The notes under the pieces were generated by a model. It saw only the letters and a list, made by a program, of their open reading frames with translations. It was not told the DNA's origin and ran no database searches. This document shows, piece after piece, positions 20,901 to 28,943 of a DNA stretch of 64,000 bases (positions are counted from its first letter, which is position 1; every line of letters begins with the position of its first letter). The stretch is from Trichomonas vaginalis G3 (lineage: Eukaryota > Parabasalia > Trichomonadida > Trichomonadidae). The stretch lies in NCBI RefSeq assembly GCF_026262505.1, contig NC_067205.1:12710001-12774000 (forward strand), written 5' to 3'. The position numbers and the translations under genes are program-made.

Positions 20901-21397
20901 GCGACCCAAATCTTCCTAACACTCAAGCATTTCAAGCAATTGTTACCGATAAACAATTTTATGATAAAAACATTTTCAAATTCGCACCTTTTGATTTCTT
21001 TTGTTTTGATGAGAAATTTAAACCTAAATTAAAGAATAAAGCTGAAGAAAAAGCACATAAGAAGAAGTTATTGGGTTTAGCAATTGAGAAACAAGGTGAT
21101 AACATGGTTGCTTTATGTCCTAAGTGTTATACATCATTCAACGGTTCAATTGATGGGGGTGATTTTAAAAAGATTGCACAAAAAATGAAGGGTGTTAGTT
21201 TACGACAAAATAAACAATTAACACCTAAAAATTATTTGGATATAATAAATGATAAAGTGATATTTGATGGTCAGAATATTAATTTACAACTTAAAAACGG
21301 GTCAATGACTCGCTTAACAGTTGGTAAGACTGCATTAACAGGGGCACACACTAAGGCTGTATGTTGTGAAAATGGATGTTGTATGCCATTTATTTAA
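17930..21397 (+). pseudogene. protein-primed family-B DNA polymerase (Polinton pPolB) with in-frame TAG
   Basis: The frame is open for 1155 codons apart from one TAG at 20363-20365 (codon 812). Order: Cys-rich element (CPYC and HCEKC, about 130-165); 3'-5' exonuclease motifs Exo I FDFETLE (about 210), Exo II GFNSGKFDLN (about 324) and Exo III HYCNKDVEIM (about 460); an HNH-like zinc insertion (about 565-615); palm motif A DFNSLYPSS (about 696); after the TAG, motif B KISLDGSYG (about 880) and motif C EGDTDSSYW (about 979); C-terminal Cys pairs. The family replicates linear elements with a protein primer. The TAG separates motif A from B and C, so a stopped product would be inactive. Mav2 shares the TAG. 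Confidence 0.9.
19633..19771 (+). other. HNH-like zinc-binding insertion inside pPolB
   Basis: Between the exonuclease and palm motifs the polymerase frame carries CKMCGKAF, then LDRIDNEKPHTKENCQ and MCCYCNVVKSN. CxxC, DRID, H-x3-N and CxxCN in this order match the HNH-type fold found in many phage and giant-virus proteins. The first His is replaced by Arg, as in some relatives, so activity is uncertain. It is preserved in Mav2 near 46868-47005. Confidence 0.65.
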
Positions 21398-21521
21398 TAC
21401 AATAAATATTTTATTTTTAATGAAATACCACAGAAGAGACAAAAGGAACCGTTAATGATGGTTTTGATACTATGATTCAAAGAGGTGGGCACCCTTAAAC
21501 ATTTATTTTATTTTTATATAA
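21398..21521 (+). other. short conserved spacer with possible micro-ORF
   Basis: Between polymerase and the next gene both elements keep a nearly identical stretch. It can encode a basic start (MKYHRRDKRN) and, in another frame, NDGFDTMIQRGGHP before a TAA near 21498. The Mav2 counterpart is at 48640-48737. Conservation is no stronger than elsewhere between the two copies, so coding is unproven. Confidence 0.25.
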
Positions 21522-22097
21522 ATGAATAACACAGATTTAAAAATTTTAATTGATGATTTAATATTTAATCAAAATTTTCTTAGTTATTATGAATTAAAAT
21601 CATATCTCCAAGAATATGATAACACTATAATGGGTGATGATATGGAATATTATTATCCATATTATAAAAATGAAATTTTGAAATATCATGATAGAATAAT
21701 TTCTAAAATTAAAGACAAAATTAAAAATAATGAATATACAAAGGGAAAAACTAAATCACAACTTAAACAGTTGAAAGATTTCAAAAATAAAGTATTAACA
21801 GAAGAAGATATTGATGAATTATATAATTTATATAATCCTGAGCCACAAGAACCAAAGCCAAAGGAACAAAAACAAAAGAAACAAAACGCCCAGGTTCTTC
21901 AGACCATAAATGATGCACAAGCTTTAATTTATGATTCATTAGTTAAACCATATTCAGCCCGACTTTTAAATGAAGATCAACTTTTGGAATTCATCCTTCA
22001 ACATAAACTCGAAGCGGGAAAGTATATCAAACCTTTATATACAGCATATTTAAAACAAATGAATAGAATACATCCAGAATTAATGAAGGGGGAATGA
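21522..22097 (+). CDS. hypothetical protein, charged, upstream of integrase
   Basis: 191 residues. Begins MNNTDLKILIDDLI, with a Tyr-rich patch (DDMEYYYPYYKNEI, about 39-52), a Lys-rich helical region (about 55-90), a Pro/Lys/Gln linker (about 105-122) and a C-terminal block starting NAQVLQTINDAQALIYD and ending MNRIHPELMKGE. Not assigned to a family. The stop overlaps the integrase ATG by four bases (ATGA), so the two are probably expressed together or the integrase promoter lies in this gene. The linker differs in Mav2 (195 residues), and the QVLQT stretch is shared with the tail-fibre protein. Confidence 0.75.
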   Translation: MNNTDLKILIDDLIFNQNFLSYYELKSYLQEYDNTIMGDDMEYYYPYYKNEILKYHDRIISKIKDKIKNNEYTKGKTKSQLKQLKDFKNKVLTEEDIDELYNLYNPEPQEPKPKEQKQKKQNAQVLQTINDAQALIYDSLVKPYSARLLNEDQLLEFILQHKLEAGKYIKPLYTAYLKQMNRIHPELMKGE

Positions 22098-23061
22098 ATT
22101 CCAAAACTTCATCATCCAAAATCAAAGCAGATAAAATTAAACCACTTGCAACACCAAAACCTCCAACGACAGTACCGCCTCCTCCTTCAGTTAATCCTTC
22201 ATCATTCACTTTATTATATCCATTTCAAACATTAAAGAAACAAAAAGATTTTAAAAAGGGTTTCAAGATATTAAATAAACCAATTGACCCGAAAATTCAA
22301 CCGTTAAAGGAAAAATTTAGTCGCCCTTCATTTGCACCATATCCATATTCATACGAAATCGATCATCTGGAATATTCAAAAGGAAACGTTACTTATTTAT
22401 TTGCCATTAACATTAACACTAGATATTATAATTGCATTCCGGTGAAAGGGAAAACAGAACAGGAAACAAGAAGAGCTATTCAATACTTACTAGATCATGA
22501 AAGAGTAGATAATATAGGGGTGATGGTGATAAAGAATTTCAGGCAACTATGACTCATTATTTCCCACAAATTAATTTTTTCTTTTCATCCTCTCCATATA
22601 CGTTTCATAATAAAATAGTTGATGCGGTAATGAGAACTCTTAGAGATGCGTTAGGGGTTAACGGTCAGATATACTGGGATGGAAATCATGACTCCATCAT
22701 ACAGCAGTTAGTATATTATTACAATAATACATGGCATAGAACTATAAACATGAAACCAGTGGAAATGAAAAATGATATTTCAAAAGAATGGGAATATATT
22801 AGAAAGCAAATGGAAAGGTTGAATGATGTTAAACGTGAACAAATTAATTCGGGGCTCATGAATTTTAAACAAGGGGATAAAGTTTTGATTCATCTCGATT
22901 ATGGAAAAACTGATAAATCAATGACAAAAAGAAGACGAAGATTTGACACAATAGCTGAATTTGTTAGATATATTAACGGTAATGCATTAGTTGAAGTTGA
23001 CAATAAATTAATAGAAATTCCGATTTATTTTATTACTCCATTATATTTAAATAATATTTAA
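22094..23061 (+). pseudogene. retroviral-type (rve) Maverick integrase, frameshifted
   Basis: Catalytic-core strand YEIDHLEYSKGNVTYLFAI with the first Asp, then the region of the second Asp near 22517, where one base is missing relative to Mav2 (AATATAGGGG against AATATCAGGGG), shifting the frame. The rest is in the frame 22549-23061: FSSSPYTFHNKIVDAVMRTL, QLVYYYNNTWHRTINMKPVEM and a C-terminal chromatin or DNA-binding-like domain (GDKVLIHLDYGKT, KRRRRFDTIAEF, IPIYFITPLY). The position usually occupied by the catalytic Glu appears as Asp (VDAV). The N-terminal Pro-rich tail (about 17-33) precedes the core. This enzyme would insert the element and make 6-bp duplications. Confidence 0.9.
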
Positions 23062-23080
23062 TTTTTTTATTTCGTAAGAA

Positions 23081-23377
23081 ATGAGTGACAACGAAGCAGC
23101 CAAGAGTCCAGACGATGAATATAAAAAGAAACTAAACAGAATTAAATCAAAAATATGCTATTACAAAAAGAAGCCACAATGTGGTGGGGTTGATGCCCAT
23201 AAAACTAATGGAACTGAAAACGATGAAGAGAGGAAAGAAATAATCGAAAAATTAGAAACTTACCGTTCAATCCTTAAACTGAGTGAAACAAAAATAAAAG
23301 AATTTAATAGAATAAATAAATTGATTGGAAGAGATGAATTTAATAAAGATGAATTTTTAAACTCTATCCAAATTTAA
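23081..23377 (+). CDS. small basic hypothetical protein
   Basis: 98 residues, rich in Lys and Glu, no recognised domain. KSKICYYKKKPQCGGVDAHK (about 22-41) holds two Cys and one His. The second half (EIIEKLETYRSILKL and onward) is predicted helical. The leader TTTATTTCGTAAGAA touches the ATG. Conserved in Mav2 (50335-50631, same length). Its end overlaps the convergent 54-residue frame by three or four bases. Confidence 0.7.
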   Translation: MSDNEAAKSPDDEYKKKLNRIKSKICYYKKKPQCGGVDAHKTNGTENDEERKEIIEKLETYRSILKLSETKIKEFNRINKLIGRDEFNKDEFLNSIQI

Positions 23378-23538
23378 TGTTTATTTTTCTTTGACAACAT
23401 CTCTCTTTCCATCATTACTGCATAACCACATTTTCTCAGTTTTAGTGGTTTGTTATTTTTAGCAAGTTCTCGCATCATTTTTATCATTTCCTCCCTTGTT
23501 ATGATTCGTGGTAAATTTTGAGCTTGTGGGGTATCCAT
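23374..23538 (-). CDS. 54-residue conserved small protein
   Basis: ATG at 23536-23538 (MDTPQAQNLPRIITREEM), ending at TAA 23374-23376. The core KNNKPLKLRKCGYAVMMER is kept in Mav2 (50628-50792), also 54 codons, with substitutions clustered in two places rather than stops. The leader TTTTTATTTTTATCATAA resembles other element leaders. Function unknown. It is the first gene on this strand left of the cargo island. Confidence 0.6.
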   Translation of the reverse strand: MDTPQAQNLPRIITREEMIKMMRELAKNNKPLKLRKCGYAVMMEREMLSKKNKH

Positions 23539-23602
23539 TTATGATAAAAATAAAAATTTGTTATCAGTTATTTTATCGTTAATGGTTTTCAGGTTATTCA
23601 AT

Positions 23603-24287
23603 AATTAATTATTTTTGAATAACTGAAGGTGCTACCATGTTACCATGTGCTACCAGGTTAATTAACTTCTCTGAAAAAATGAGACAACATGACATTTTGA
23701 CAACAACACAGGAGGAAGGTATTTTATCGTATATGTTTTGTCAAGACTTCTTCGTAATGAGTGTAAATAACCCAAAAATAATGTTTACGTTAATGGTTTT
23801 TAGGTTATTCAATAATGAATTATTTTTGAATAACTGAAGGTGCTACCATGTTACCATGTGCTACCATGTTAATTAACTTCTCTGAAAAAATGAGACAACA
23901 TGACATTTTGACAACAACACAGGAGGAAGGTATTTATGAATTATTTTGAATAACTGAAGGTGCTACCATGTTACCATGTGCTACCATGTTAATTAACTTC
24001 TCTGAAAAAATGAGACAACATGACATTTTGACAACAACACAGGAGGAAGGTATTTATGAATTATTTTTGAATAACTGAAGGTGCTACCATGTTACCATGT
24101 GCTACCATGTTAATTAACTTCTCTGAAAAAATGAGACAACATGACATTTTGACAACAACACAGGAGGAAGGTATTTATGAATTATTTTTGAATAACTGAA
24201 GGTGCTACCATGTTACCATGTGCTACCATGTTAATTAACTTCTCTGAAAAAATGAGACAACATGACATTTTGACAACAAGCCCGGAA
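23603..24287 (+). repeat. Mav1 left tandem array, about 121-bp unit, TACCATG type
   Basis: One separated copy (23603-23720) and four tandem copies (23816-24287). Each unit contains three TACCATG-type words in a row (GCTACCATGTTACCATGTGCTACCATG), then TTAATTAACTTCTCTGAAAA and an ACAACACAGGAGGAAGG end. The same unit is inverted at 27915-28767, so the array pair brackets the cargo island. Confidence 0.93.
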
Positions 24288-24299
24288 ATAAATGTTTAC

Positions 24300-24367
24300 G
24301 TTAATGTTTTGTCATGATTTCATCGTATATGCTTTGTCATGACTTCATCGTATATGCTTTGTCATGA
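24300..24367 (+). repeat. short direct repeats, TTTGTCATGA words
   Basis: About three copies of a 27-bp unit combining TTTGTCATGACTTCATCGTA and TATGC. Mav2 has a related 25-bp tandem repeat in the opposite orientation at 53330-53455. Confidence 0.75.
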
Positions 24368-24501
24368 CTTATGAAGGAGGCGTTGAAGATGTTATACCAT
24401 CTAAGAACTTGAGAGAGTCGAAGCCAACACATCTGGGTCCATTAGAGCGGGAGTACTGGAAAGACAAAAATATGCCAGAAAGAATAAGAAAATTCTTCTA
24501 A
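24368..24501 (+). pseudogene. C-terminal remnant of an unidentified gene
   Basis: An open stretch YEGGVEDVIPSKNLRES and then LGPLEREYWKDKNMPERIRK ends at TAA 24499-24501, with no start upstream. Composition is protein-like, so it is likely the 3' end of a lost cargo gene. Not identified. Confidence 0.45.
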
Positions 24502-24787
24502 ACTTTTTCATTAGATGTAAATCAGACATGAACGAGAACAGTCATGATATCATTAATGGTACCATTTATTTTAACATAAAGACGCAAAGCGGCGGGGCAT
24601 AGCCCATGAACAAAAATAATGTTTAGGGTAGATGGTTAGATCTAACACGTTTTCTAACCACTTTTCTAACCTCATTTCTACCCTCAAGATTTACAAACGT
24701 TTAACGTGATATACGTTATGAATTTTCATGAATTTTATATATTAATGTTTTCGTTAAGCCACTTTGTGCCGTCAGTCAGTCAGTCAG
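24502..24787. other. cargo-island spacer with repeat words
   Basis: No gene. Contains the GTTAG-type repeat at 24612-24680 and a GTCA microsatellite at 24770-24786. Confidence 0.5.
24612..24680 (+). repeat. GTTAG-type repeat unit
   Basis: AAAAATAATGTTTAGGGTAG followed by GGTTAGATCTAAC and two further CTAAC words at regular spacing. Copies occur at 25065-25124 (same orientation) and, inverted, at 26177-26239 and partly 27307-27365. GTTAGATCTAAC is a perfect palindrome. Confidence 0.85.
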
Positions 24788-24895
24788 TTTAGGAAAGACT
24801 TTAGAAAGTTGTTGGAAAATAAGTCCTGGGAAGAGTATTATAAGGCATTTTGTGAAGAATATAGCAACCGCCGGAATTCAGACGGTTGTTTTTTT
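24788..24895 (+). pseudogene. KilA-N-like fragment A
   Basis: The frame reads FRKDFRKLLENKSWEEYYKAF, recalling the middle of KilA-N domains (GKDFxxWLxNKSxxE). It has no start and runs into fragment B in another frame. A DNA-binding relic from a different KilA-N gene than fragment B. Confidence 0.5.
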
Positions 24896-24901
24896 ATACA
24901 A

Positions 24902-25064
24902 AATTCATGCAGGAAATCCTTGAGTTTTGGTTGAAAGAATACGGTCGAGCCACTTTTGACTCCACCTCAAAACAAGCATTTTATGAGCTTACTAAGGGCG
25001 TTATAAATGAATTCAAAGGTATTTACATACATCCTGACCTCGTTCATTTTGTTGCTGAATTCAG
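24902..25064 (+). pseudogene. KilA-N gene fragment B
   Basis: Encodes MQEILEFWLKEYGRATFDS, TSKQAFYELTKGVINEFKG and IYIHPDLVHFVAEF, nearly identical to the middle of the full-length Mav2 gene at 53719-54354. The 5' third is replaced by fragment A and the 3' half by the GTTAG repeat at 25065. Confidence 0.8.
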
Positions 25065-25124
25065 CAAAAATAATGTTTAGGGTAGATGGTTAGATCTAAC
25101 ACGTTTTCTAACCACTTTTCTAAC
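25065..25124 (+). repeat. GTTAG-type repeat, left bracket of the 313-residue gene
   Basis: Same unit as 24612-24680. Together with its inverted copy at 26177-26239 it brackets the gene at 25230-26171. In Mav2 the same gene is bracketed by units in which GTTAG words are replaced by GGTGA words. Confidence 0.85.
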
Positions 25125-25229
25125 ATGGTCTAAAACTCTCGAAAATCATGAATTTTTGACATTTCCTTATGAAAGAAAAATAACGCTAATTTTTTTTCTA
25201 AGAAAAATTTTTATCTTGTATGTAAAGAT

Positions 25230-26171
25230 ATGATTTCAACAATACGTTCTACAACACTTCAAACAACAACTTCACCAAACTCTTTAGTTATGAATCCAAC
25301 ATCTATGTTAGTAGAGATGAAAAGCTTCATTCCTTCTTCATATACTTTTGAGACAGAAATACAAAGAATTAAGCAAGAACTTTTAACAAGTAATTTAGAC
25401 TGTAGTGCGAAAGATGAAACAAATGAACAGTATCTTTATGACATGCAGGACATTATTGACCATTTACCCAAATTGCCTGAAATCCAACAACAAAAGCTCA
25501 CTATTCATGAATTCGATGAAATAGAAGGGAAACCAACTGACTCAGTAGAAATAAAGAAGTTCATACGTAAAGTAAACTATGAGTTTCTAGGATATCATTG
25601 CAACCATAAAGTTATGGACAAAGATTGCGACATGGTATATAAGAACATCTCTGACATATATAAATCTGGGGAGTTTAAGACATACGACAACTTTGTTTCA
25701 TTAGTTGCTGAATGTGTATGGCAGATAAGAGATAAAGATAAAAGATGTAAAATATGGAATGGACAAATAAAACCAACAACTTTTGAGTTAAAGAAAACCA
25801 TTGACGCCTTAGTTGTTCTAGCAGGTCAAATTTCAATGTATAACGCAAAAATGAATCCGCAATGTTCAAAATGTAAAGCAGCAATAAGGAAATATAACTA
25901 CTCCGTCAAAGAGATAGAACGTATGCGAAACGACTATGCTGACTTAAAGAAAGAAGTAGAGAAACCAGCAGAAGATAAAATGGACATGTTAGCATTTCTG
26001 AACAAAAACTATCCAACAGCTGACGATTTCCTATTATCTGATGTCAAGAAGAAGTATAAAGAAACCTTCGGCATAGTTAAAATTTTTGATATTCTTCGTG
26101 AAGAAATAGAAGCTACAAAACTGTTTAAAGTCATGAACCATCGCAACATATACCATGTAAAACGCTTGTAA
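25230..26171 (+). CDS. hypothetical cargo protein, 313 residues, Cys-pair and coiled coil
   Basis: Start ATG follows the leader TTTTTATCTTGTATGTAAAG. The Ser/Thr-rich N-terminus (1-40) leads into a helical region with KFIRKVNYEFLGYHCNHK and DYDxF-like segments. A CxxC (PQCSKCKAAIRK, about 211-222) begins a coiled coil (EIERMRNDYADLKKEVEK, about 230-247). The C-terminal 60 residues (YPTADDFLLSDVKKKYKETF and following) look like a winged-helix DNA-binding module of the kind found at the ends of viral primases and helicases. No family assigned. The Mav2 copy (52183-53124) is intact but in opposite orientation. A sequence-specific DNA-binding role would fit the bracketing repeats; that is inference. 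Confidence 0.78.
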   Translation: MISTIRSTTLQTTTSPNSLVMNPTSMLVEMKSFIPSSYTFETEIQRIKQELLTSNLDCSAKDETNEQYLYDMQDIIDHLPKLPEIQQQKLTIHEFDEIEGKPTDSVEIKKFIRKVNYEFLGYHCNHKVMDKDCDMVYKNISDIYKSGEFKTYDNFVSLVAECVWQIRDKDKRCKIWNGQIKPTTFELKKTIDALVVLAGQISMYNAKMNPQCSKCKAAIRKYNYSVKEIERMRNDYADLKKEVEKPAEDKMDMLAFLNKNYPTADDFLLSDVKKKYKETFGIVKIFDILREEIEATKLFKVMNHRNIYHVKRL

Positions 26172-26176
26172 ATAGT

Positions 26177-26239
26177 TATGTTAGAAAAGTGGTTAGAAAA
26201 CGTGTTAGATCTAACCATCTACTCTAAACATTATTTTTG
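26177..26239 (-). repeat. GTTAG-type repeat, right bracket, inverted
   Basis: Inverted copy of 25065-25124, six bases after the stop of the 313-residue gene. Confidence 0.85.
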
Positions 26240-26334
26240 TCTGAAAAATGACCAAATTTCATGAATTTCATTAGTTAGAAAAATAACGCTAATTTTTTCT
26301 AAGAAAATTTTTTATTTTGTATGTAAAGACAGTA

Positions 26335-26946
26335 ATGTCAAACATTGAGTTTGAAACAGTTAGAAAGATTGACAATGACACCAAAGTGGTTAGAATAGGT
26401 GATTTAAACGTAAGATACTCAAAGAAATACAACAAATATTCTTTGTCAGACATTATATCTCCATCTGGAAAGAAAACAAAGGACTGGGTTAGAATTGCTT
26501 CTACTCAGAAAATTTTGACAAGAAATCCTGAGCTTATGATATCAGTAGCATTTCATGGAACAAGAGCATATCTTATAGACAAAAGTCTTATACCAATAGT
26601 TTTGTTATGGTTAGACCCAGTTGTTGGATATAACTTCATAACTTATGGTTCATTCGATACGGAACGTTGCAGTGAAGGCTTACTTTACATCGTTCAGAAA
26701 CCGAAGGACTTCAATACAAAGAGATATAAGATAGGAAGAACATATAATATAACTCAAAGATATGACAGTACAGTCAATAGAGTCAAGGTTGTGTTCGTTA
26801 ATGATATGAGAGCTGCTGAAACAGAACTACTTGAAAAGTTTGAGAAAAGGTATGGTGCTCCCATGAAAGGTAAAGAAACGTTTGAAGTAGATGAGATAGA
26901 TAAAGCTATAAAATTATTTGACGAAGTTGCTGAAAAATACATGTAA
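26335..26946 (+). CDS. KilA-N domain protein with T5orf172/GIY-YIG-like C-terminus
   Basis: 203 residues from ATG 26335; the upstream TTG at 26317 belongs to the leader. The N-terminal KilA-N-like domain (about 20-115) includes VVRIGDLNVRYSKKYNKYS, DWVRIASTQKIL and PIVLLWLDPVVGYNF. The C-terminal domain (about 125-203) has GLLYIVQKPK, RYKIGRTYNITQRYD, then RAAETELLEKFEKRYG and a final ETFEVDEIDKAIKLF, the order expected for T5orf172, a GIY-YIG relative. KilA-N plus a nuclease-like domain is common in phages and large DNA viruses. Probably DNA-binding, possibly nucleolytic. Intact in both elements. Confidence 0.85.
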   Translation: MSNIEFETVRKIDNDTKVVRIGDLNVRYSKKYNKYSLSDIISPSGKKTKDWVRIASTQKILTRNPELMISVAFHGTRAYLIDKSLIPIVLLWLDPVVGYNFITYGSFDTERCSEGLLYIVQKPKDFNTKRYKIGRTYNITQRYDSTVNRVKVVFVNDMRAAETELLEKFEKRYGAPMKGKETFEVDEIDKAIKLFDEVAEKYM

Positions 26947-27021
26947 AGCGTTTATTTTTGGTCTTTTGTGAAAGTCAGAAAAAATAAAGTTAGTTTTAAA
27001 ATTATTTTTATTTTGTATGAA

Positions 27022-27348
27022 ATGACAGTAATGTCAACATCAGAGAACACAACAACTGCTATCGTTCATGAAGACATAAATGAAGAATACGAGTACATAC
27101 AATATAACAAACAACTTCGCCTCATTCGTTCGGTCAAAGATGACATGTACCAAATGCAAAGTATAATGAATGCTCTTCGTTCTACAAAGCAAGCATATCA
27201 TTGGTTTGAAAACCAACAGACAAAAGAACTTTTAGAAGAATTTCCTCATATGATTGCTTCCCTCGGAAAACCGAGAGAAGAGATTCCGTATGAAAATCGC
27301 AAGAGGGTAGAAAACATGTTAGAAAAGGTGTTAGATCTAACATTCTAA
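27022..27348 (+). CDS. short KilA-N-like protein
   Basis: 108 residues from ATG 27022, or 105 from 27031. The leader TTTTTATTTTGTATGAA matches other cargo genes. MNALRSTKQAYHWFENQQTK (about 55-74) and the following LLEEFP resemble the core of KilA-N domains, but the N- and C-terminal parts are missing. The last codons run into a GTTAG-type repeat (27307-27365), so the gene end was probably created by repeat insertion or recombination. In Mav2 only its first five or so codons survive, joined to the helicase remnant. Confidence 0.6.
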   Translation: MTVMSTSENTTTAIVHEDINEEYEYIQYNKQLRLIRSVKDDMYQMQSIMNALRSTKQAYHWFENQQTKELLEEFPHMIASLGKPREEIPYENRKRVENMLEKVLDLTF

Positions 27349-27365
27349 CATAAACATTATTTTTG
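27307..27365 (-). repeat. GTTAG-type repeat unit, degenerate, inverted
   Basis: GTTAGAAAAGGTGTTAGATC continuing to CTAAC and ending in CATTATTTTTGG. Shorter variant of the unit at 26177-26239. Confidence 0.7.
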
Positions 27366-27366
27366 G

Positions 27367-27891
27367 GTCATTTTCGTAACTAACAACGTCTACCCTGTCA
27401 AAATTGAAGTTGGAGACAGAAGATACGTAGTTTTAAGAGTTAATGGTAAATTCAAGGGTCAATTTGATTACTTCAAGAATTTAATGGATTCATGCACAAA
27501 GGAATTTTATGATAACTTTTTAACATATTTTATCAATTACGACCTTTCATCATTTAATGTACGAATCATACCGATGACTGAAGCCAAACAAGATTTAATT
27601 GAATTATCAACAAATCCTTTAGATGTATGGATAAATACACATTATGATGAATTGTGTGCAGGTATGACGTGTAAAAATGCTCTATTCTGCAAACCATCAG
27701 ACATGAAAGACAAGAATTTTCAAATGAGCATTAAGGATAAATGTGATAGGAAACATAGAAGAATAGACGATAAACAAACATGGTGTTATGTTTTGAAAGA
27801 AGAAATGAAAGGATTATATAAACAGGTTGAACCAAACGATAATGAGGATTCATTTACTGACTATGAAATACCTGTAAATGATGCTTTATAA
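27367..27891 (+). pseudogene. C-terminal remnant of a D5-like SF3 helicase
   Basis: An uninterrupted frame reads FVTNNVYPVKIEVGDRRYVV then a YFKNLM segment, FLTYFINYDLSSFNVR, IIPMTEAKQDLIELS and a Cys-containing tail. FxTNN...V...DRR followed by YF..L and DLS.F..R..P.T..K is the hallmark order of the C-terminal half of D5-like superfamily 3 helicases in viruses and mobile elements. The Walker motifs are missing: the gene is cut at the GTTAG repeat. No start codon is needed before 27484 for homology, so this is a 5'-truncated relic. Confidence 0.75.
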
Positions 27892-27914
27892 AGTATGATT
27901 TGAATTTATTTTTG

Positions 27915-28767
27915 CATTAATCCTCCTGTGTTGTTGTCAAAATGTCATGTTGTCTCATTTTTTCAGAGAAGTTAATTAACATGGTAGCACATGGTAACAT
28001 GGTAGCACCTTCAGTTATTCAAAAATAATTCATAAATACCTTCCTCCTGTGTTGTTGTCAAAATGTCATGTTGTCTCATTTTTTCAGAGAAGTTAATTAA
28101 CATGGTAGCACATGGTAACATGGTAGCACCTTCAGTTATTCAAAAATAATTCATAAATACCTTCCTCCTGTGTTGTTGTCAAAATGTCATGTTGTCTCAT
28201 TTTTTCAGAGAAGTTAATTAACATGGTAGCACATGGTAACATGGTAGCACCTTCAGTTATTCAAAAATAATTCATAAATACCTTCCTCCTGTGTTGTTGT
28301 CAAAATGTCATGTTGTCTCATTTTTTCAGAGAAGTTAATTAACATGGTAGCACATGGTAACATGGTAGCACCTTCAGTTATTCAAAAATAATTCATAAAT
28401 ACCTTCCTCCTGTGTTGTTGTCAAAATGTCATGTTGTCTCATTTTTTCAGAGAAGTTAATTAACATGGTAGCACATGGTAACATGGTAGCACCTTCAGTT
28501 ATTCAAAAATAATTCATAAATACCTTCCTCCTGTGTTGTTGTCAAAATGTCATGTTGTCTCATTTTTTCAGAGAAGTTAATTAACATGGTAGCACATGGT
28601 AACATGGTAGCACCTTCAGTTATTCAAAAATAATTCATAAATACCTTCCTCCTGTGTTGTTGTCAAAATGTCATGTTGTCTCATTTTTTCAGAGAAGTTA
28701 ATTAACATGGTAGCACATGGTAACATGGTAGCACCTTCAGTTATTCAAAAATAATTCATTATTGAAT
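27915..28767 (-). repeat. Mav1 right tandem array, about 121-bp unit, inverted, seven copies
   Basis: Seven nearly perfect units in the opposite orientation to 23603-24287, each with three CATGGTA-type words. Copy number differs from the left side (five). Confidence 0.93.
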
Positions 28768-28943
28768 AACCTAAAAACCATTAACGTAAACATGAGACTT
28801 TGTCACCGGACTCTTTGAGTCACTTAACGTAAACATTATTTCTGCAGTTCATCCATTACTTCATTACCTAATTAATTACAGACATAAAATATATTTAGTT
28901 CATTCGGTAAGCCTAAACCCTTTGGGTCAAGTCTCAAGCACAT
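28768..28943. other. spacer with small palindromes after the tail-fibre gene
   Basis: Contains CCGGACTCTTTGAGTCACTT, a palindrome around TTT, and AAACCCTTTGGGTC, another near 28914-28927. Could form 3'-end hairpins of the leftward transcript. Kept in Mav2 (54560-54720). Confidence 0.4.

Noticed and set aside
23603-24287. CRISPR-like array
   Set aside because: Units are about 121 bp with no unique spacers, in a eukaryotic mobile element; a plain tandem repeat.
26317-26335. GTATGT in cargo-gene leaders as a 5' splice site
   Set aside because: TTTTGTATGTAAAGACAG recurs before several starts, but the only possible 3' sites would give an intron of about 14 bases, too short. It is better read as a promoter/leader motif.
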